A stretch of DNA of 64,000 nt. Source: DASUPK01 sp963797265. Lineage in GTDB: Bacteria; Actinomycetota; Thermoleophilia; Solirubrobacterales; 70-9. Below the pieces are notes generated by a model. The model had not been told where the DNA came from. It made no database searches and was given only the letters and a program-made list of their open reading frames with translations. Shown in pieces: positions 38,024-46,691 of the stretch (within the stretch, counting starts at the first letter, position 1; each line of letters opens with the position of its first letter). Location: positions 186,001-250,000 of the forward strand of contig CAWCOY010000003.1 of assembly GCA_963797265.1 (NCBI GenBank), written 5' to 3'. A program made the position numbers and the translations under genes.

Positions 38024-39480
38024 GCCGCCACCTGGGCGGGCTCGCGCTGCCGGCGCCGGCCTCCGGAGACCGGCAGGCTGAGCGTGAATGCGGTGTGGCC
38101 TCGGCGGGAGACCACCGCGATCTGCCCGCCCATGCGGCGGGCGAGCTCCTCGGCGATCGCCAGCCCGAGTCCCGACCCGGATGCGGTGTCGCCCGTGTAG
38201 AAGCGGTCGAAGACCTTCGGGATGGCGCGGGGGTCGATTCCCTTCTTCGCGTCGTCCCCGACGATCAGCTCCGCCGCGTTCGTCCCGCGCACGGCGGTCA
38301 CCGTCACGTTCGTCCCCTGCGGGGTGTGGGTGATCGCATTGTCGATGAGGATACGAATGATTTGTGAGACCCGATTTAGGTCGGCCAGAGCGACCACGTC
38401 GCCACGTCCGCGGACCTGCAGCGTCGACTCGTGCAGCTTGGCGGCGGGCCGGAACTCATCGGCCACCTGCCGGGCGGCATCCTTGAGATCCACGGGCTCG
38501 CGCTTGATCTCCATCACATCGGCATCCAGCCGCGAGAGGTCGAGCAGGTCGATGGTGAGCTTCTGCAGCCGCTCGACCTGAGCCCTGATCTCGTTGACGA
38601 AGGCCCGCCGCTCGGAGGCGGTCAGCTTCTCGGTCTCGAGCAGCTCCAGGAAGCCGCCGAGCGAGAAGATCGGCGTCCTCAGCTCATGCGAGGCATTGGC
38701 GATGAACTCCTTCCGTGAGCTGTCCAGTCGCGCCAGGCGCCGCTGCATATCGTTGAAACTCCGCGCCAGCTGGCCGAGCTCGTCCGAGGAGTCGACGGGA
38801 ATCGGCTGATCGAAGCTTCCCTCGGCCACCGCCTCGGCCGCCTGCCGCATCCGGCGCAGTCGGCGAGAGACCGCCCCCGAGGCCCAGACGGCGATCAGCG
38901 AGGCCACCACCAGCGCGATCAGGCCGGCGATCAGGATCTGGCGCCGCACGAGCGCCACGTCGTCGTTCACCTCAGCGAGCTGGGTCGAGAGCACCTCCAC
39001 CCAGCGGGTCCGCCCGTTGAGTTGGATCGGAACCGCCGAAGTCCCGACCCGCGATCCGGCCACGCGCTCGACCCCCGTCGCGATCTGCCCTGCTGAGATC
39101 GCGGCGTCGGCGGTCAGGTAGCGTCCCTGGAGCGCCGTGGCCTCGGATTGCGAGTCGGCGACGACGAAGGCCGGCGCCGGTCCTCCCGGCGCGTCTCTGA
39201 CGGCCAGCAGCGTCACCCGGCTCTCGGTCGACTGCGCGGTCGAGCGGACGAGCTCCGAGATCTCAGTCCGCGAGGCGCCGGACTCGAGGGCCCGCGTCAA
39301 GCGCGTGGACTGCTCGCTCCCCAGCCTCTCGAGCCGGCGGAGCTTCTCGGCGGTGAGGCTGGACTCGAGCTGGGGCACCACGTAGAGGTAGACGAACGCG
39401 ATCGCGCCCGCGGTGATCAAGGTGATCAGGACCACGAGGCGGTTGCGGAGGGTGTTGAGCCGGAGCCGCGCCTGTCTCAC
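38020..39480 (-). CDS. Membrane sensor histidine kinase
   Basis: The 486-residue kinase has two membrane helices (about 15-35 and 182-203) around a 145-residue sensor domain, then HAMP (204-255), the HisKA domain with phosphorylated H265 (ANASHELRTP) and a HATPase_c domain (ILIDNAITHTPQGTNVTV, GSGLGLAIAEEL). It is the partner of the OmpR-type regulator 16 bases upstream. Its sensor domain is not of a recognised class and has a serine/threonine-rich start, as in envelope-stress kinases. The htrA gene downstream overlaps by four bases and is the likely target. Confidence 0.94.
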   Translation of the reverse strand: MRQARLRLNTLRNRLVVLITLITAGAIAFVYLYVVPQLESSLTAEKLRRLERLGSEQSTRLTRALESGASRTEISELVRSTAQSTESRVTLLAVRDAPGGPAPAFVVADSQSEATALQGRYLTADAAISAGQIATGVERVAGSRVGTSAVPIQLNGRTRWVEVLSTQLAEVNDDVALVRRQILIAGLIALVVASLIAVWASGAVSRRLRRMRQAAEAVAEGSFDQPIPVDSSDELGQLARSFNDMQRRLARLDSSRKEFIANASHELRTPIFSLGGFLELLETEKLTASERRAFVNEIRAQVERLQKLTIDLLDLSRLDADVMEIKREPVDLKDAARQVADEFRPAAKLHESTLQVRGRGDVVALADLNRVSQIIRILIDNAITHTPQGTNVTVTAVRGTNAAELIVGDDAKKGIDPRAIPKVFDRFYTGDTASGSGLGLAIAEELARRMGGQIAVVSRRGHTAFTLSLPVSGGRRRQREPAQVAA

Positions 39481-39496
39481 GATGACGGGGCGCCAC

Positions 39497-40207
39497 TCAA
39501 TCGCGGTCGGCGTCGCGGAAGCGGTAGCCGACGCCGCGGACCGTGAACAGGTACTCGGGCTTCTTCGCGTCGACCTCGAGCTTCTCGCGGAGATGCCTGA
39601 TGTGGACGTCGACCGTGCGCGGGTCGCGGTAGGTCGAGTCGCCCCAGATGTGCTCGAGGAGCATCTCCCGTGTGAAGACCCGGCCGGGGGCGGCCGCGAG
39701 CGCGGCGAGAATCTCGAACTCGACGTAGGTCAGCTGCACAGATTTCGTGCCGAGCTTCACGGAGCGGCGCTCGAAGTCGATCTCGAGCTCCCCGGCCACG
39801 ATCGGCTCATTTCCGGCGAGCCCGGGGCCGGCCATGTTTCCGCGTCGCAGCGCCGCCTTGACCCGGCTGCGGAACTCGCGAACGGAGAAGGGCTTGGTGA
39901 TGTAGTCGTCAGCGCCCATCTCGAGCCCGGCGACCTTGTCGATCTCGTCCCCCTTCGCCGTCAGCATGATGATCGGCACCTGACTACGGGTGCGAAGGCG
40001 CCTGCAAACCTCGATCCCGTCGAGCTTGGGAAGCATGATGTCGAGGACCACCAGATCGAACCGCTCCTCCCCGAAGCGATCCAGCGCCTCCTGCCCATCC
40101 ATGGCCCCCACCACCTCATAACCTTCCTTGCGAAGCGGGTAGGTGAGAAGCGTCTGCACGGCCTGCTCATCGTCCACGAGCAGGATCCGCGCCTGTCCTC
40201 GTGTCAT
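39497..40207 (-). CDS. OmpR/PhoB family response regulator
   Basis: A 236-residue regulator: receiver domain with acidic pocket DDE (12-14), phosphorylated D56 (VVLDIMLP), T/K switch residues (MLTAKG), then a winged-helix DNA-binding domain (EFEILAALAAAPGRVFTREMLLEHIWG, TVDVHIRHLREKLE). It is first in the operon with the histidine kinase and htrA. A TAACCT element 6 bases before the ATG suggests leaderless transcription. The likely job is activation of htrA under envelope stress, inferred from gene order. Confidence 0.95.
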   Translation of the reverse strand: MTRGQARILLVDDEQAVQTLLTYPLRKEGYEVVGAMDGQEALDRFGEERFDLVVLDIMLPKLDGIEVCRRLRTRSQVPIIMLTAKGDEIDKVAGLEMGADDYITKPFSVREFRSRVKAALRRGNMAGPGLAGNEPIVAGELEIDFERRSVKLGTKSVQLTYVEFEILAALAAAPGRVFTREMLLEHIWGDSTYRDPRTVDVHIRHLREKLEVDAKKPEYLFTVRGVGYRFRDADRD

Positions 40208-40213
40208 GCCTGA

Positions 40214-40219
40214 AGGTTA
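40214..40219 (-). promoter_or_regulatory. -10-like element of response regulator gene
   Basis: TAACCT (minus strand) 6 bases before ATG 40207. Confidence 0.4.
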
Positions 40220-40241
40220 GAAGCACGCTCGAGCCCGGCTG

Positions 40242-42122
40242 ATGATCGACTTGCGTCTCTACAGATACGCGCTGCTCGCGGTCCCCCTGGTCGCCGTGAT
40301 CGCCATGTTCTCGCTGGGGGACGTGCCGCGCAGCCCCTCCGCGGGGATTCCGCCGGACGCCTTCGACCCGGCGAGCGCGGTCCCCCTGGCCAAGGAGCTC
40401 AGCACGGCCGCCCCCTACCCGGCCCCGGGCTCCGCTGCGGACGAGAAGCTCGCCGAGCAGGTGAAGAGCCAGTTCGCGGCAATAGACGACGCGACCGTCT
40501 CCGAGCAGCGCTTCGACGGGTCCTTCAAGGGCCATGACGTGCACCTGCGCAACCTGATCGCGACCCTGCCGGGCGAGTCCAACCGCCAGATCGCGCTGAT
40601 CGCGCCCCGGGACGTCGCAAGGGGGAGCGGTGCGACGACGAGCGCTGCCGCGACGGCGGCGCTGGTCGAGATAGCGCAGAGCTTCTCCGGCGCCGCCCAC
40701 CACAAGACCCTCGTCTTCGTCTCCACCGACGGCTCAAGCATCGGCGCCCTCGGCACGAAGCGCTTCATACGCGACTACAGCGACACGGCCTCTCTGGACG
40801 CCGCGGTCGTGCTGAGCCAGCCCGCCCTCGCCGATCCGACAGCCCCCCTGGTCATCCCCTGGTCGACCGGGCCGCAGAGCACCGCCAGCCAGCTGGCGGA
40901 GACGGCAAACGCGATCACCTCGAAGGAGCTGGCTACTCCCGCCGGCGACGAGGGGCCGCTCGACGACCTCTTCCGGCTCGCCCTGCCGGCCGGACTGGGC
41001 GATCAGGGGCCGCTGATCGAGACGGGTCTGCCGGCGGTGCGGCTCTCGGCCGCCGGGGAGCTGCCGGTCGATCCCGCCCGCGACACCCCCGAGGCTTTCG
41101 ACAACGACACCTTCGACCGTTTCGGCCGCGCCACCCTCTCACTCATCCTCGCCCTCGACGGATCCCCGGGGGCGGTCGAGCACGGGCCCAAGGGCTACAT
41201 CGGATTGGCTGGCAACCTGCTGCCGGGGTGGACGATCGCCCTGCTGGCCCTCTCGCTGCTGGTTCCCGCGGGCCTCGCGGCCGGCTCCGGTCTCGTCGCC
41301 GGCGCCCGCAGCCCGATCGAGGCCGTCCGAGGCCTCGTCTGGACGCTGCTTCGGGCCCTGCCCTTCGTGGGCGCCCTGGTCGTCGTGCTGCTGGCGGCGC
41401 TCGTGGGGCTGCTACCGAGTCCCGACTTCCCGTTCGATCCCCGCATCGAGGCCCTTGGGCTCGGCGGGACGATCTCAGCGGTCGCCGCGGCGCTCGCCTA
41501 CTTCGCGATCGCCTTCTTCCTGCGCCCGCTGCGGCCACCGCCTGCGAGGGCGGTCACGACCGCCGCACCGGCGGCGCTGCTGCTCGCCTGCCTCGCTGCG
41601 CTCGGGATCTGGGTGGTGAACCCCTACCTCGCGCTGCTCGTCTCGGTCGGCCTGCAGGCCTGGGTCTTCGGGGCAGCGCGCCCGGCTCCCGGTCGGCTCC
41701 CGGCGACCGCGTTAGTGCTGCTCGGTCTGGTGCCCGCGGTGATCCTGCTCGCCAACCTGGCCGGCCGCTTCGATGCCGGGCTGGGGGTCTGGCACGACCT
41801 GGTGCTGATGGTGGCGGATGGGCAGATCGGGACAGCCACGACGGTGCTCGCCTGCGTGCTGGCAGGGGCGGGAGTGGCGATCATCGCGCTGGCGGGCCCT
41901 TCCCAGGGCCGACCCGCCCGGGAGCTGAGGATGGAGGGCGAGATCTCGGTGCGCCGGCGTGCTCCGAGGCCCGAGCCACCCGAGCCCGAGGCGGACGAGG
42001 TGCCCCCGGACGAGGGGTCCGAACCGGAGCCCGAGGAGCCGGTCGAGCCCACCCAGCCCGAGCCCGAGAGGGACCCGCGCCTGTGGTCAAGGCTGGGTAT
42101 GCGACCGGCCGCTTGCACCTGA
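40242..42122 (+). CDS. M28-like membrane protein lacking metal ligands
   Basis: A 626-residue protein with one N-terminal helix, an extracytoplasmic domain (about 40-310) and about seven C-terminal helices (about 325-560), then an acidic Pro/Glu-rich tail. The soluble domain follows the M28 aminopeptidase outline: LRNLIATLPG, RQIALIAPRDVARGSG, ATAALVEIAQSF, KTLVFVSTDGSSIGALGTKRFI. The metal-binding H, D and the EE pair of true M28 enzymes are replaced (APRD, TTSAAAT, DGSS). The same domain-plus-membrane plan occurs in GAA1-like proteins. It is probably not a peptidase but a binding or complex subunit. Divergent from the response regulator. Confidence 0.75.
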   Translation: MIDLRLYRYALLAVPLVAVIAMFSLGDVPRSPSAGIPPDAFDPASAVPLAKELSTAAPYPAPGSAADEKLAEQVKSQFAAIDDATVSEQRFDGSFKGHDVHLRNLIATLPGESNRQIALIAPRDVARGSGATTSAAATAALVEIAQSFSGAAHHKTLVFVSTDGSSIGALGTKRFIRDYSDTASLDAAVVLSQPALADPTAPLVIPWSTGPQSTASQLAETANAITSKELATPAGDEGPLDDLFRLALPAGLGDQGPLIETGLPAVRLSAAGELPVDPARDTPEAFDNDTFDRFGRATLSLILALDGSPGAVEHGPKGYIGLAGNLLPGWTIALLALSLLVPAGLAAGSGLVAGARSPIEAVRGLVWTLLRALPFVGALVVVLLAALVGLLPSPDFPFDPRIEALGLGGTISAVAAALAYFAIAFFLRPLRPPPARAVTTAAPAALLLACLAALGIWVVNPYLALLVSVGLQAWVFGAARPAPGRLPATALVLLGLVPAVILLANLAGRFDAGLGVWHDLVLMVADGQIGTATTVLACVLAGAGVAIIALAGPSQGRPARELRMEGEISVRRRAPRPEPPEPEADEVPPDEGSEPEPEEPVEPTQPEPERDPRLWSRLGMRPAACT

Positions 42123-42156
42123 CGATGAACGAGATGCGCAGACGCTGACCGCGGTG

Positions 42157-43114
42157 TCACCCGCAGGCTGGAAGGCCGTGGCGACGGATGAAGCGCCTGC
42201 CGGTTGTGGTGTGTCCGCGGATGACGACAGTGGTCCGTGAGGCGCGTATGGAGGGCAGCCGGACGCGCGCCCGCCGGTGCGCGACGCGGATCTTCGCGTG
42301 GCGGCCGTTAACCGCCGCGCGGACCGACCTGGCATCTGCGGGCACCCGCAGCGTCACCCACGGGCGACAGCGAGCCTCCGCGCAGGGCATCGCCGTCGAG
42401 CGCTTGCTGTAGCGCCATGTCTCCGCCCATCACCAGGCGAGGGACGTCCCGAGCGCGCGGGCCCATCTCGTCGTAGGCGAGCTGAGCGCTCAGCTCGACC
42501 GGCATACCGGGGCCGATGAAGAGGCACGTGACGTCGGCGTAGGCGCCGCCGGCATTGATCCCGACGGCGGCATACAGGTCCGGGTAAGCCGCCGCCATGA
42601 TCGAGGTCATGAACGACCCGGCCGACATTCCCACCATGTAGACGCGTCCTGGATCGATCCGCAAGCGCGCCATCACGGCCCGCGTCATCCCCGCGAGCGC
42701 GGCCGCGTCCCCGGAATCCCGGTGCCAGCTCTCCGGATTGAAGATGTCCCAGCAGTTCCTCAGCGGCCCGGGCTGCGCGGCCTCCGCTGGGTTGACGTCG
42801 GGGTAGAGCATCACGATCCCGGCCCGCTTGGCGACCCGGTTGAAGAGGGTTGAGCGCATCTGCTGTTCGGCTGTTGTCTGACACCCATGCGTCATCACGA
42901 CCAGCGGCGCCGGGCGGGACCGGTTGTACGACGGAGGGACGTAGACGATGTACGGGTACGCCGCCGATCCTGTCCCATACGCGAACGTCTGGATCGACCC
43001 ATGGCGCTGCGGAGCGGCCTTGCTCGCGGCGGCGGGCGCCGCGCCGAACGTCAGGGCAAGCAGAGCGAATGCGATGCAGCGCGCGGCTCCGAATGGGCTG
43101 ATGGCTCTCGCCAT
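42157..43114 (-). pseudogene. Broken secreted PHB-depolymerase/esterase gene
   Basis: From ATG 43114 the frame has a signal peptide and an esterase core: YVPPSYNRSRPAPLVVMTHGCQTTAEQ, YPDVNPAEAAQPGPLRNCWDIFNPESW and the nucleophile VGMSAGSFMTS. Homology stops at PRLVMGGD, where the domain should continue to the catalytic Asp and His; the frame instead runs to a stop at 42308. A second frame (42390-42157) then encodes a plausible C-terminal beta domain (WVTLRVPADARSVRAAVNG and RTTVVIRGHTTTGRRF). A deletion with frameshift explains both. The remaining protein cannot have a full catalytic triad. Confidence 0.65.
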
Positions 43115-43181
43115 TTGCGTCTGCTTGCGCGGGGGCGAGCATCGGACAAGCCGTTCCCGCTCTCTCTCCTCGAAGGCAGGG

Positions 43182-44180
43182 TCAATCGGAGCGAGCAGAA
43201 TATTGCCTCTGGTCGAAGCCGCGAGGCTCAAGGTGTTCACCGCCGGGCAGCCTCAGGGCCACCCCATTGCCCTCGGCGACGTAGCCGATCTCGGTCAAGG
43301 TCGAGCCGGCGTCGGCCACGGCCTGCGCGGCGCCGCCGAAGCGCTCGCGCGGCACGGTCACCAGCAGCTCGAAGTCCTCGCCGCCGGAGGCAGCGAGCTC
43401 CAGGGCGGCCTCATTCCCTCCCGCGACCTCTGCCAGGCCATCCGCGAGGGGCAGGCGATCGAGGTCGATCTCCAGGCGGGAGTCGCTGGCGCGCGCGAGG
43501 TGCGCAGCGTCGGCGCCCAGCCCATCGCTCACGTCGATCATCGCCGTGGCGCCGGCCTTCGCCAGGGCCCGCCCCTCGCGCAGCCTCGGCGTCGGGTCCA
43601 GCTGCCGATCCAATAGGCCCTTGCCGCGGTCGGCCGGATCGCCGCGACGCTCCCCGGCCTCCATCAGCTCCACGGCCGCCGCCGCGCCGCCCAGCTCCCC
43701 GGTCACGGCCACCAGATCGCGCGGTTTGGCCCCACCGCGTGTGATGAAGCGAGCACCGCCGGGCTCGTAACCCACAGCCGTCACCGAGACGAGTAGGACC
43801 GGCGAGCGAATCAGGTCCCCGCCCGCGATCGTCACCTCCTCTCGCGCCGCCTTCTCCGCGAGCCCGTCGGCGATTGCGAGCAGGCTCTCGTCGGAGAGCT
43901 CATCGGGCGCGGCGACGACCACGTAGGCCTCCCCCTGGGCGGCTCCCATCGCCGCCAGGTCGGACAACGAGGCGGCCAGGGCCTTTCGCCCGACCGCCTC
44001 CGGCCCGTACGAATCGAGCACGAAGTGGACACCGTCGACGATCGCGTCGACTGTGATGGCGCTCGCCGCGCGCGGCTCGACCACGGCCGCGTCGTCACCG
44101 CTCGGCACCCGCACGCGCGGCCCCGGTGCGGGCATGCGCTCGCTGATCGCCGCGATCAGGTCGAATTCACTGCTTGGCAC
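43182..44180 (-). CDS. thiL: Thiamine-monophosphate kinase
   Basis: ThiL phosphorylates thiamine monophosphate to thiamine pyrophosphate. The 332-residue protein has the PurM-like fold: SGDDAAVVEPR (metal and ATP binding), VDGVHFVLDSYGPEAVGRKALAASLSDLAAMGA, AGGDLIRSPVLLVSVTAVGY, MIDVSDGLGADAAHLARAS and ASGGEDFELLVTV. Start GTG 44180 is supported by a TAGCCT -10-like element 7 bases upstream, which overlaps the TAGGCT element of the divergent DUF167 gene. No other thiamine gene is near. Confidence 0.94.
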   Translation of the reverse strand: MPSSEFDLIAAISERMPAPGPRVRVPSGDDAAVVEPRAASAITVDAIVDGVHFVLDSYGPEAVGRKALAASLSDLAAMGAAQGEAYVVVAAPDELSDESLLAIADGLAEKAAREEVTIAGGDLIRSPVLLVSVTAVGYEPGGARFITRGGAKPRDLVAVTGELGGAAAAVELMEAGERRGDPADRGKGLLDRQLDPTPRLREGRALAKAGATAMIDVSDGLGADAAHLARASDSRLEIDLDRLPLADGLAEVAGGNEAALELAASGGEDFELLVTVPRERFGGAAQAVADAGSTLTEIGYVAEGNGVALRLPGGEHLEPRGFDQRQYSARSD

Positions 44181-44186
44181 GAGGCC

Positions 44187-44193
44187 TAGGCTA
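44187..44193. promoter_or_regulatory. Overlapping bidirectional -10 elements (thiL / DUF167)
   Basis: The sequence TAGGCTA gives TAGGCT on the plus strand (8 bases before ATG 44201) and TAGCCT on the minus strand (7 bases before GTG 44180). Both genes would be leaderless and compete for one site. Confidence 0.5.
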
Positions 44194-44200
44194 GGAGACG

Positions 44201-44464
44201 ATGCTCAGCGTGGACGTCAAGGTGACGCCCCGGGCGAGCCGCGATGAGATCCTCGGCATGCGCGACGGCGTGCTCGCCGTCCGCGTCACGGCGCCACCCG
44301 TGGACGATGCCGCGAATCGGGCAGTCGTGAAGCTGATCGCCAAGCGCGTCGGCGTGGCGCGCAGCCGCGTGCGGATCGCTCGGGGAGCCCGCGGACGAAA
44401 CAAGCGCATCGAGATCGAGGACGCAGGCCCCGAGCTGCTTGAGCGCTTGATCAGCCGGGATTGA
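44201..44464 (+). CDS. DUF167 (YggU-like) family protein
   Basis: The 87-residue protein has the DUF167 pattern: LSVDVKVTPRASRDEILGMRDGVLAVRVTAPPVDDAANRAVVKLIAKRVGV condenses into a beta-alpha fold of about 80 residues, with conserved VTPRAS, PPVDDAAN and a basic strand RVRIARGARGRNKRI. The family is widespread and uncharacterised; it often lies near YggT/ProC genes. Here it shares a tiny divergent promoter with thiL, and its 3' end overlaps the convergent PBP1A stop by 14 bases. Confidence 0.88.
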   Translation: MLSVDVKVTPRASRDEILGMRDGVLAVRVTAPPVDDAANRAVVKLIAKRVGVARSRVRIARGARGRNKRIEIEDAGPELLERLISRD

Positions 44465-46664
44465 CCCCGCCGCTGGGCGGAGGAGCGGCGGGTGGCGGAG
44501 CCGCCGGTGGCGGTGTCGGCGCCGGCTTTGGTTTCGGCGACGGCGGCGGTTTCTGGCCGACCCCCGGGGCGTAGGCGCCCTTGTCGCTGTTGTTGCTGTC
44601 GCTGTTGCCGCCGCCACCGTAGCTGGGCGTGTACGAGGAGGAGGATGAGCAGGAGTACGAGCTCGACGAGCTGCAGGAGCTCGAGCTGGATGACGTGTAA
44701 TCCCCGTGGAACGAAGTCAGCTCCGGCAGGCTGGTGGGGACCTCGAAGTCGGGGCACTCGCCCCCCTGGGCGGCCTCCATGTAGGAGCGCCAGATCGGGC
44801 CGGAGGTGGGTCCGCCGAAGCCTGTGTAGTCACGCGAGAGCGGGTGTCCGGTCCAGACGGCGGTCGAGTACATCGGCGTGTAGCCGACGAACCAGGCATC
44901 GGAGAGCCCTTCGCTGGTGCCGGTCTTGCCGGCCTCCGAGGCGCAGCCGATGCTCGTGTAGCCGGCCCCGGTGCCGCTGGTGATCACGCCCTCGAGAATC
45001 TTCGTCACCTCGTAGGCCTGCCCGGGAGTGAGGACCCGCTTGCCCTCCTGTGCACTTGGCTCATTGACCTTTCCCCCGGGGAATACCACCCGGTCGATCG
45101 CAGTCGCATCGTGACGCACGCCGCCGTTGGCCAGCGTGGCGTAGGCGTTGGCCTGCTCCAGCGGCGTGACGCCGACGCTGAGACCCCCGATCGCGTCGGC
45201 CGGCGGAATGAAGCAGTTCGGGCCGAGCTTGCACGGGATGTCGCCCGCGCCCTTGACTCCGAGCGGCGAGGTGATCCCCATGTCATACGCGGTCTTGGCG
45301 ATGTTCTCGGGACCGACGTCGAGGCCGAGCTTCGCAAAGATCACGTTGACCGACTCCCGGGTCGCCTCGGTCAGCGGCATCGTGCCGCCGCCCGGCTCGG
45401 CGTTGTTGACCGTCCAGCTCGAACCGCCGGGGGTCTCCAGCGTGGCGGGTGAGCTGCCGTCGTAGTACGTCGAGTCGGGATCGATGCCCTGCCTGATCGC
45501 CGTCGTCAGGTCGTAGACCTTGAATGAGGACCCCGGCTGGCGCTGGGCATGCGCAGCGAAGTTGAACTGGCTGGATAGCGAGTAGCGCTGGGTCGAGGCC
45601 AACGCGACGATCTCGCCGTTCGACGGGTCGACCGAAGCCAAAGCGGACGCGGGTCCGCCTCCCGAGTAGCAGACCGAGCACGAATCGACGGCGGTCTGGG
45701 CGGCCTCCTGGAGACGGGGCTGGATCGTCGTATAGACCTTGAGGCCGCCGTTCTGGACGGTGTTCACCCCGTAGCGGTCCTGAAGCTCCTGCTTGACCAG
45801 GTCGAAGATGTAGGGCTCGCGGATCCGGCTGTACTTCTGGCCGGGGTCGAGGCCGAGGTCCCGGCCGATCGCGTCCTCGTACTCGCTCTCGCTGATGTCC
45901 CCCTGCTGCTCCATCGCGTGCAGCACCTCGTTGCGACGGGCGAGGGCCGCTCGCGGGTTGAGCAGCGGGTTGTACTGGGACGGCGCCTGCGGGAGGCCGG
46001 CGATCATCGCCGCCTCGGGAAGGGTCAGGTCCTTCGCGTGCTTGGAGTAGTAGGTCTCGGCCGCCGCCTCGACGCCGATTGCGGTGGCGCCCTCGTTGGT
46101 GCCGTAGGGGGCGGTGTTCAGGTACTCGGTCAGGATCTGGTCCTTTGAGTGCTGCTTCTCCTCGTCGTTCGCCAGGTGCGCCTCGATGATCTTGCGTTTC
46201 AGCGTGTCCTCGGGATCTTGGATGTAGAGGTTGCGGACCAGCTGCTGGGTGATCGTCGACCCGCCCTCCACCGGCTTGCCACCCGCGGTCAGGTCCTCCC
46301 AGCCGGCGCGGATGATCGCCGAGGGGTCGATACCGCCGTGGCTGTAGAACCGCCGGTCCTCGATTGCGACCGTTGCGTCCTTGAGGTCCTGAGGGATCCG
46401 ACCGCTCGAGATCGGCTGCCTGATCTTGTCGGAGTGGATCACCCCGAGCAGAGAGCCGTCTGCGGCATACACCTTCGAGATGGTCCCGTTCGTGATCGGC
46501 GACAGGCTCGCGAGCGAGGGCGCTGACTCGTAGACGCTGATCAGCCAGAGACCGGCTCCGAGCACGCCGACGGCGAGCATCGACCCGAGGACCAGAAGGA
46601 CCACGAAGAAGGGGTTTCTCTTGCGGCTCGTGCGTCGATGCCGCCGGCGGGAGCGGGCGCTCAT
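44451..46664 (-). CDS. Bifunctional penicillin-binding protein 1A-type
   Basis: The 737-residue class A PBP polymerises and crosslinks peptidoglycan. After a basic N-terminus and one membrane helix (about 20-43), the GT51 domain shows VAIEDRRFYSHGGIDPSAIIRA and GGSTITQQLVRNLYI. The transpeptidase has SxxK (QPGSSFKVYDL), SxN (TRESVNVIF) and KTG (AGKTGTSEG). The C-terminus is odd: a Ser-rich run broken by four cysteines (SSSCSSSSSYSCSSSSSYTP region, near 44590-44700) and then a Pro-rich tail. ATG 46664 is supported by TACCCT 9 bases upstream. Divergent from nothing; it follows mscS on the same strand. Confidence 0.94.
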   Translation of the reverse strand: MSARSRRRHRRTSRKRNPFFVVLLVLGSMLAVGVLGAGLWLISVYESAPSLASLSPITNGTISKVYAADGSLLGVIHSDKIRQPISSGRIPQDLKDATVAIEDRRFYSHGGIDPSAIIRAGWEDLTAGGKPVEGGSTITQQLVRNLYIQDPEDTLKRKIIEAHLANDEEKQHSKDQILTEYLNTAPYGTNEGATAIGVEAAAETYYSKHAKDLTLPEAAMIAGLPQAPSQYNPLLNPRAALARRNEVLHAMEQQGDISESEYEDAIGRDLGLDPGQKYSRIREPYIFDLVKQELQDRYGVNTVQNGGLKVYTTIQPRLQEAAQTAVDSCSVCYSGGGPASALASVDPSNGEIVALASTQRYSLSSQFNFAAHAQRQPGSSFKVYDLTTAIRQGIDPDSTYYDGSSPATLETPGGSSWTVNNAEPGGGTMPLTEATRESVNVIFAKLGLDVGPENIAKTAYDMGITSPLGVKGAGDIPCKLGPNCFIPPADAIGGLSVGVTPLEQANAYATLANGGVRHDATAIDRVVFPGGKVNEPSAQEGKRVLTPGQAYEVTKILEGVITSGTGAGYTSIGCASEAGKTGTSEGLSDAWFVGYTPMYSTAVWTGHPLSRDYTGFGGPTSGPIWRSYMEAAQGGECPDFEVPTSLPELTSFHGDYTSSSSSSCSSSSSYSCSSSSSYTPSYGGGGNSDSNNSDKGAYAPGVGQKPPPSPKPKPAPTPPPAAPPPAAPPPSGGVNPG

Positions 46665-46673
46665 GGTCCGAAG

Positions 46674-46679
46674 AGGGTA
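46674..46679 (-). promoter_or_regulatory. -10-like element of PBP1A gene
   Basis: TACCCT (minus strand) 9 bases before ATG 46664, with no Shine-Dalgarno sequence. Confidence 0.4.
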
Positions 46680-46691
46680 CTCAGCGGGATA

